64,000 nt of DNA from Acephala macrosclerotiorum (Eukaryota; Ascomycota; Leotiomycetes; Helotiales; Mollisiaceae). The notes beneath the pieces were generated by a model, which was given only the letters and a program-made list of their open reading frames with translations, had not been told where the DNA came from and did not search any database. The position numbers and the translations under genes were made by a program. The stretch is taken from assembly GCA_014904845.1 (NCBI GenBank), contig MU119260.1:124001-188000 (forward strand). Reading direction: 5' to 3'. Positions 60,701 to 64,000 of the stretch are shown in pieces (the first letter of the stretch is position 1; every line of letters starts with the position of its first letter).

Positions 60701-63700
60701 TATAATATCGACGAATTTTTAATTGTTATCAATAATTTATAGTTTTTAAAACTCAATAATATTTTATTAATCGATTTTTAAATTTTTATACAAATATAAA
60801 CGAAATAATATATTTATTGTAATTATTAATTATTTAATATAAAGTTTAATAAATAATATTATAATAAAAAAAAATATAATAATTTCAAATCTATTATTTT
60901 ATTTACTTTATTTTAAATAATAATTTTTAAATCAATTAAACGATATTCGATTTTACGTTTAATATATTAATAATTTTTTATTTTTATTTTTTATTAATTA
61001 TTATAATAATAATACAAGTTTTAAAAAATTTAATTTATTTGACGTAAATTATATATTGTTAAACGTTATTATTTTAAATCGTACATATTATTGATTTATT
61101 TTTTTCGATTATTTAAAATATTAAAATTTTATTAAATAATTTATTTATAATAAATCGATAAAAAGTAAAAAAATTCGTATTATAAATAATTAAAATTTAA
61201 AGATTTTAAAAAAAAATTTATTTAAATAAATTTATTCAAAATAAGAATTTTATAATAAAGTTTTTTTGTATTATATATAATATTATTAATCGTAAGAATT
61301 TTTAATTAGTATTAATTAAAACTAATAAATAATTATAAGTATATATTAAAAAATAAAAAAATAAAAACGCTAAATAATAATCGAATTATAAGAATAATAA
61401 AAAAATTGTATTAAAAATAGAAATATTGAATTTATAAATACAAAAAAATAATTAAAATAAAAAATTTATTATTGTTTACGATTTTAATTACGTTTTTTGA
61501 TTATAAAAACGAATTATATAAATAAAATATATTAATTTTCATTGATTAATTATTGTTTAATTTTTTTTAAATTGATTTGTTTTTATATTTATATTGTTAT
61601 TATTATTAATATATGAAATATTATAATATTTTACGATATTTTTTTAGTTTATTAAATATACGAAGTAAAATTTAAATAATTTTATTTATATAATAATCGA
61701 AAAAAAAAAAAATTTTTTGATATAATAAATAAAATATTAATTATTATATGAAAAACGTTTTTATTTATTAGAAAAAATTACGAATAAGTATTTAATTAAT
61801 ATAATATCGAAAATTAAAAAAAAAAAAACTTTAATATATTTATATTGAAAAAATTTAATAAATTTTTAAATATTTTTATATTGATTTTAATTAAAATATA
61901 TTAATTACTTTCGATTTTAACGAAACGAAAAAACGATTTAAAAGTGTAATATTATTTAATTTTATAGATTTGAAATTTTAATCGTTAAAAAAAATAATAA
62001 ACATTTTCGTTTTTAATTGTTTATATAAAAAATTTATACTATTTTTTATTATAATTTGTAATTCAAAGTAATTTGAGATCGTCGTTATTATTAATAATAA
62101 AAATAATACAATTTTTAATTATTTTATAAAAATTTATTATATTTTTTATATTTAATTTCTCGTTTTTATTACTTTTATAAAAAAATATTTCAATCGAATA
62201 ATATATTATATTGAAATTATTAAATTTTAAAAGTGTAATTTATTTCATATATATTTTATTATTAAAAATTTTTTTTTTTGTATTTTATTAAATTGTATAT
62301 ATTTTTATTATATATTCATTTAATTGATTAATATTTTTTTTTTATAATTGTATTTAAAAATCGATAAAATAAATATTGATTAAATTACTTTGAAATATTT
62401 ATTAAATAAAAAAAAAATTTAAAATTTTATAAAATTATTAAACGATATATAATATATTTAAAGAATTATTTTAAATAAAAATTTAATAAATTATAATTTT
62501 ATTATAATAATACGAAAAAATACGATCAATATATTTATAATTTTTTTTTAGTTTTTATAAAAATATATTTTTAATAGATTATAAAAAACGATCGATAGAT
62601 TTTGTTTTATATTTTAATTTTATTGAGATTTATAAATTATTATTTAAATATTAATTTGTATTTTAATTTTAACGTTATATTATATTTATTTAAATATTTT
62701 TACAAAAGATTAAATATTATTAAATATATTATTTTTAATAAAATAAATAATAATATTTCGAAATTCGATAATTTTTAATTAATTCGATAGTTTTTATTTA
62801 GTAAAATTATTTGAAAGATTATAAATTTTTATATCGCGTATTATATATTAATAATTTATTTTATTAATTTATATTTAAAAAATAAACAATTAAAATAAAT
62901 ATTTTATTAAAAAGAAATTTTCAATATTATAAAATTAATTGTTTATTTTAATCGATTACGAGAAATAATATTCGATTAATTTATTATTTTCGATTTTTAT
63001 ATTATATTTTTTTTATATTTTTATTATTAATAAATATTGTAAAAATTTAAAAAATAAAAAATAATAAATTGAAATCTAAAATAGAAAAATCGTTTAATCG
63101 TTTGTAATTATTAAAAAAAAAAATTCAATTATTATTTATTTTTATTTTTATAATATTAATAGTAAAAAATTGTATTATTTTAAATATTTATTTTTACAAT
63201 TCTTAATTAAATCGTTCGTAGAATTTCGTACAATCGATAAAATAATTTATTTTTCTTATTAAATTATATATAAAAATTGAAATTTATTTTAAAATAATAA
63301 AAAAAATATTTTTCGTTATACAAAAAACAATAAATTAAAATGATTTATTTGTGTAATTATATTTTTTATTTGTAAAAACAATAGTAATATTTAATTGTAT
63401 TTTTTTAAATATTTGAAATTTGTTTATTTACGAATTTATAATAGATTATATTAATATAAATTATAAAGATTAAAAGAAACGCACTTTTTTTAATATTAAT
63501 TATTATTTAAAATTTTATAACTCGAGTTTTATAAAAATCAAATTTTTAAATATAAAAAAAAATATTTTTGAATTTGTTATTATTTTTTATTTTTTTTTAA
63601 TTCGATAAAACTTTTTACAACGAGAAATCAATAATTATAAACAAGTTTTTAATAATAAACAATAGAAAGTTTATTAATAATTGTAAAAAAAAAATGAAAA

Positions 63701-64000
63701 TAATAATAAATTAATAAAATATATATTTATTGAAAAAAAAATTAATCGAAATAAAAATTTTATTATAAATATATTAATTTTTAAATATAAATTTTAAAAA
63801 AAAAATTATTATTATTATTAAAATAATAAAATTGTTTATAGTATATTATAATTAAAAAATAATAATATATTTATTAATCAAATTATAATAATTTATAAAT
63901 ATCGATTTTTTTTTATTAATTATTATATTGAATTAATATAAATTATTAAATTTATTATTTGAAAAAAAATATTAATAATTTATAAAATCAATATTAAAAT

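Larger units (their letters stand above)
39750..64000. repeat. Extremely AT-rich, gene-free block, RIP-like mutated DNA
   Basis: From about 39,750 the sequence changes within roughly 100 bp to about nine-tenths A+T and stays so to the window end. No frame exceeds 76 codons and those present are Phe/Ile/Lys/Asn-biased noise. There is no gene, tRNA or rRNA. In a hand count of 52,741-52,980 I find 7 C and 14 G in 240 bases, and 6 of the 7 C are in CpG. The block most likely consists of old transposons heavily mutated by RIP, but no element can be recognised. It continues beyond the window. Confidence 0.85.

Noticed and set aside
39750..64000. Mitochondrial or plasmid DNA
   Set aside because: No rRNA, tRNA or respiratory genes, A+T higher than usual for mitochondrial genomes, and a CpG-retaining substitution pattern typical of mutated nuclear repeats.
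39750..64000. Centromere
   Set aside because: AT-rich, RIP-mutated DNA with arrays is compatible with a fungal centromere, but equally with any transposon-rich block; the sequence alone cannot decide.

Overview
The window is nuclear DNA from a filamentous ascomycete (Pezizomycotina), most likely a member of the Leotiomycetes. The grounds are short introns (about 46-70 nt) with GTRNGT donors and CTAAY-type branch points, conserved housekeeping genes of fungal type (CCT5, Rei1, Hul4), lineage-typical families (2EXR, Clr5, fungal AAA-ATPase, Zn2Cys6, MFS sugar transporters), and an abrupt change to an extremely AT-rich block of the kind produced by repeat-induced point mutation (RIP). The genus cannot be named from the sequence alone. 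Exon structures were built by hand from splice sites, reading frame and family resemblance.

Layout. 1-39,664 is an ordinary gene-rich segment. In order it holds: a partial low-complexity protein (+, cut by the window edge); a CCCH zinc finger/2EXR protein (-); a 1.8-kb region with decayed repeats; the chaperonin subunit gene cct5 (-) divergent from an MFS sugar transporter (+) that carries a one-base frameshift; a secreted beta-propeller protein (-); a 2.5-kb stretch with no gene I can support; a second MFS sugar transporter (+); a Zn2Cys6-like regulator with an imperfect zinc cluster (+); a UBZ-like zinc-knuckle/coiled-coil protein (-); the ribosome biogenesis factor rei1 (-) divergent from the HECT ubiquitin ligase hul4 (+); a diverged saccharopine dehydrogenase-like protein (+); an AAA+ ATPase (-) with a small two-exon gene upstream (-); and a Clr5-domain protein (+).

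39,750-64,000 is a gene-free block, roughly nine-tenths A+T. C survives there almost only in CpG, and neighbouring stretches differ in which strand lost its C. It contains several degenerate tandem arrays, including one with 34-bp and then 53-bp periodicity at 51,071-51,703, and one small island of normal-composition DNA at about 48,491-48,613.

The genes do not form an obvious pathway. The two sugar transporters and the Zn2Cys6-like gene lie within 12 kb, but nothing in the sequence ties them together. The housekeeping genes look intact. The accessory genes show signs of decay or rapid change: the frameshifted transporter, the zinc cluster lacking its sixth Cys, and the broken Rossmann motif. 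I found no complete new system. The most unusual signals are the CpG-sparing, strand-polarised mutation pattern, the satellite array and the unmutated island.
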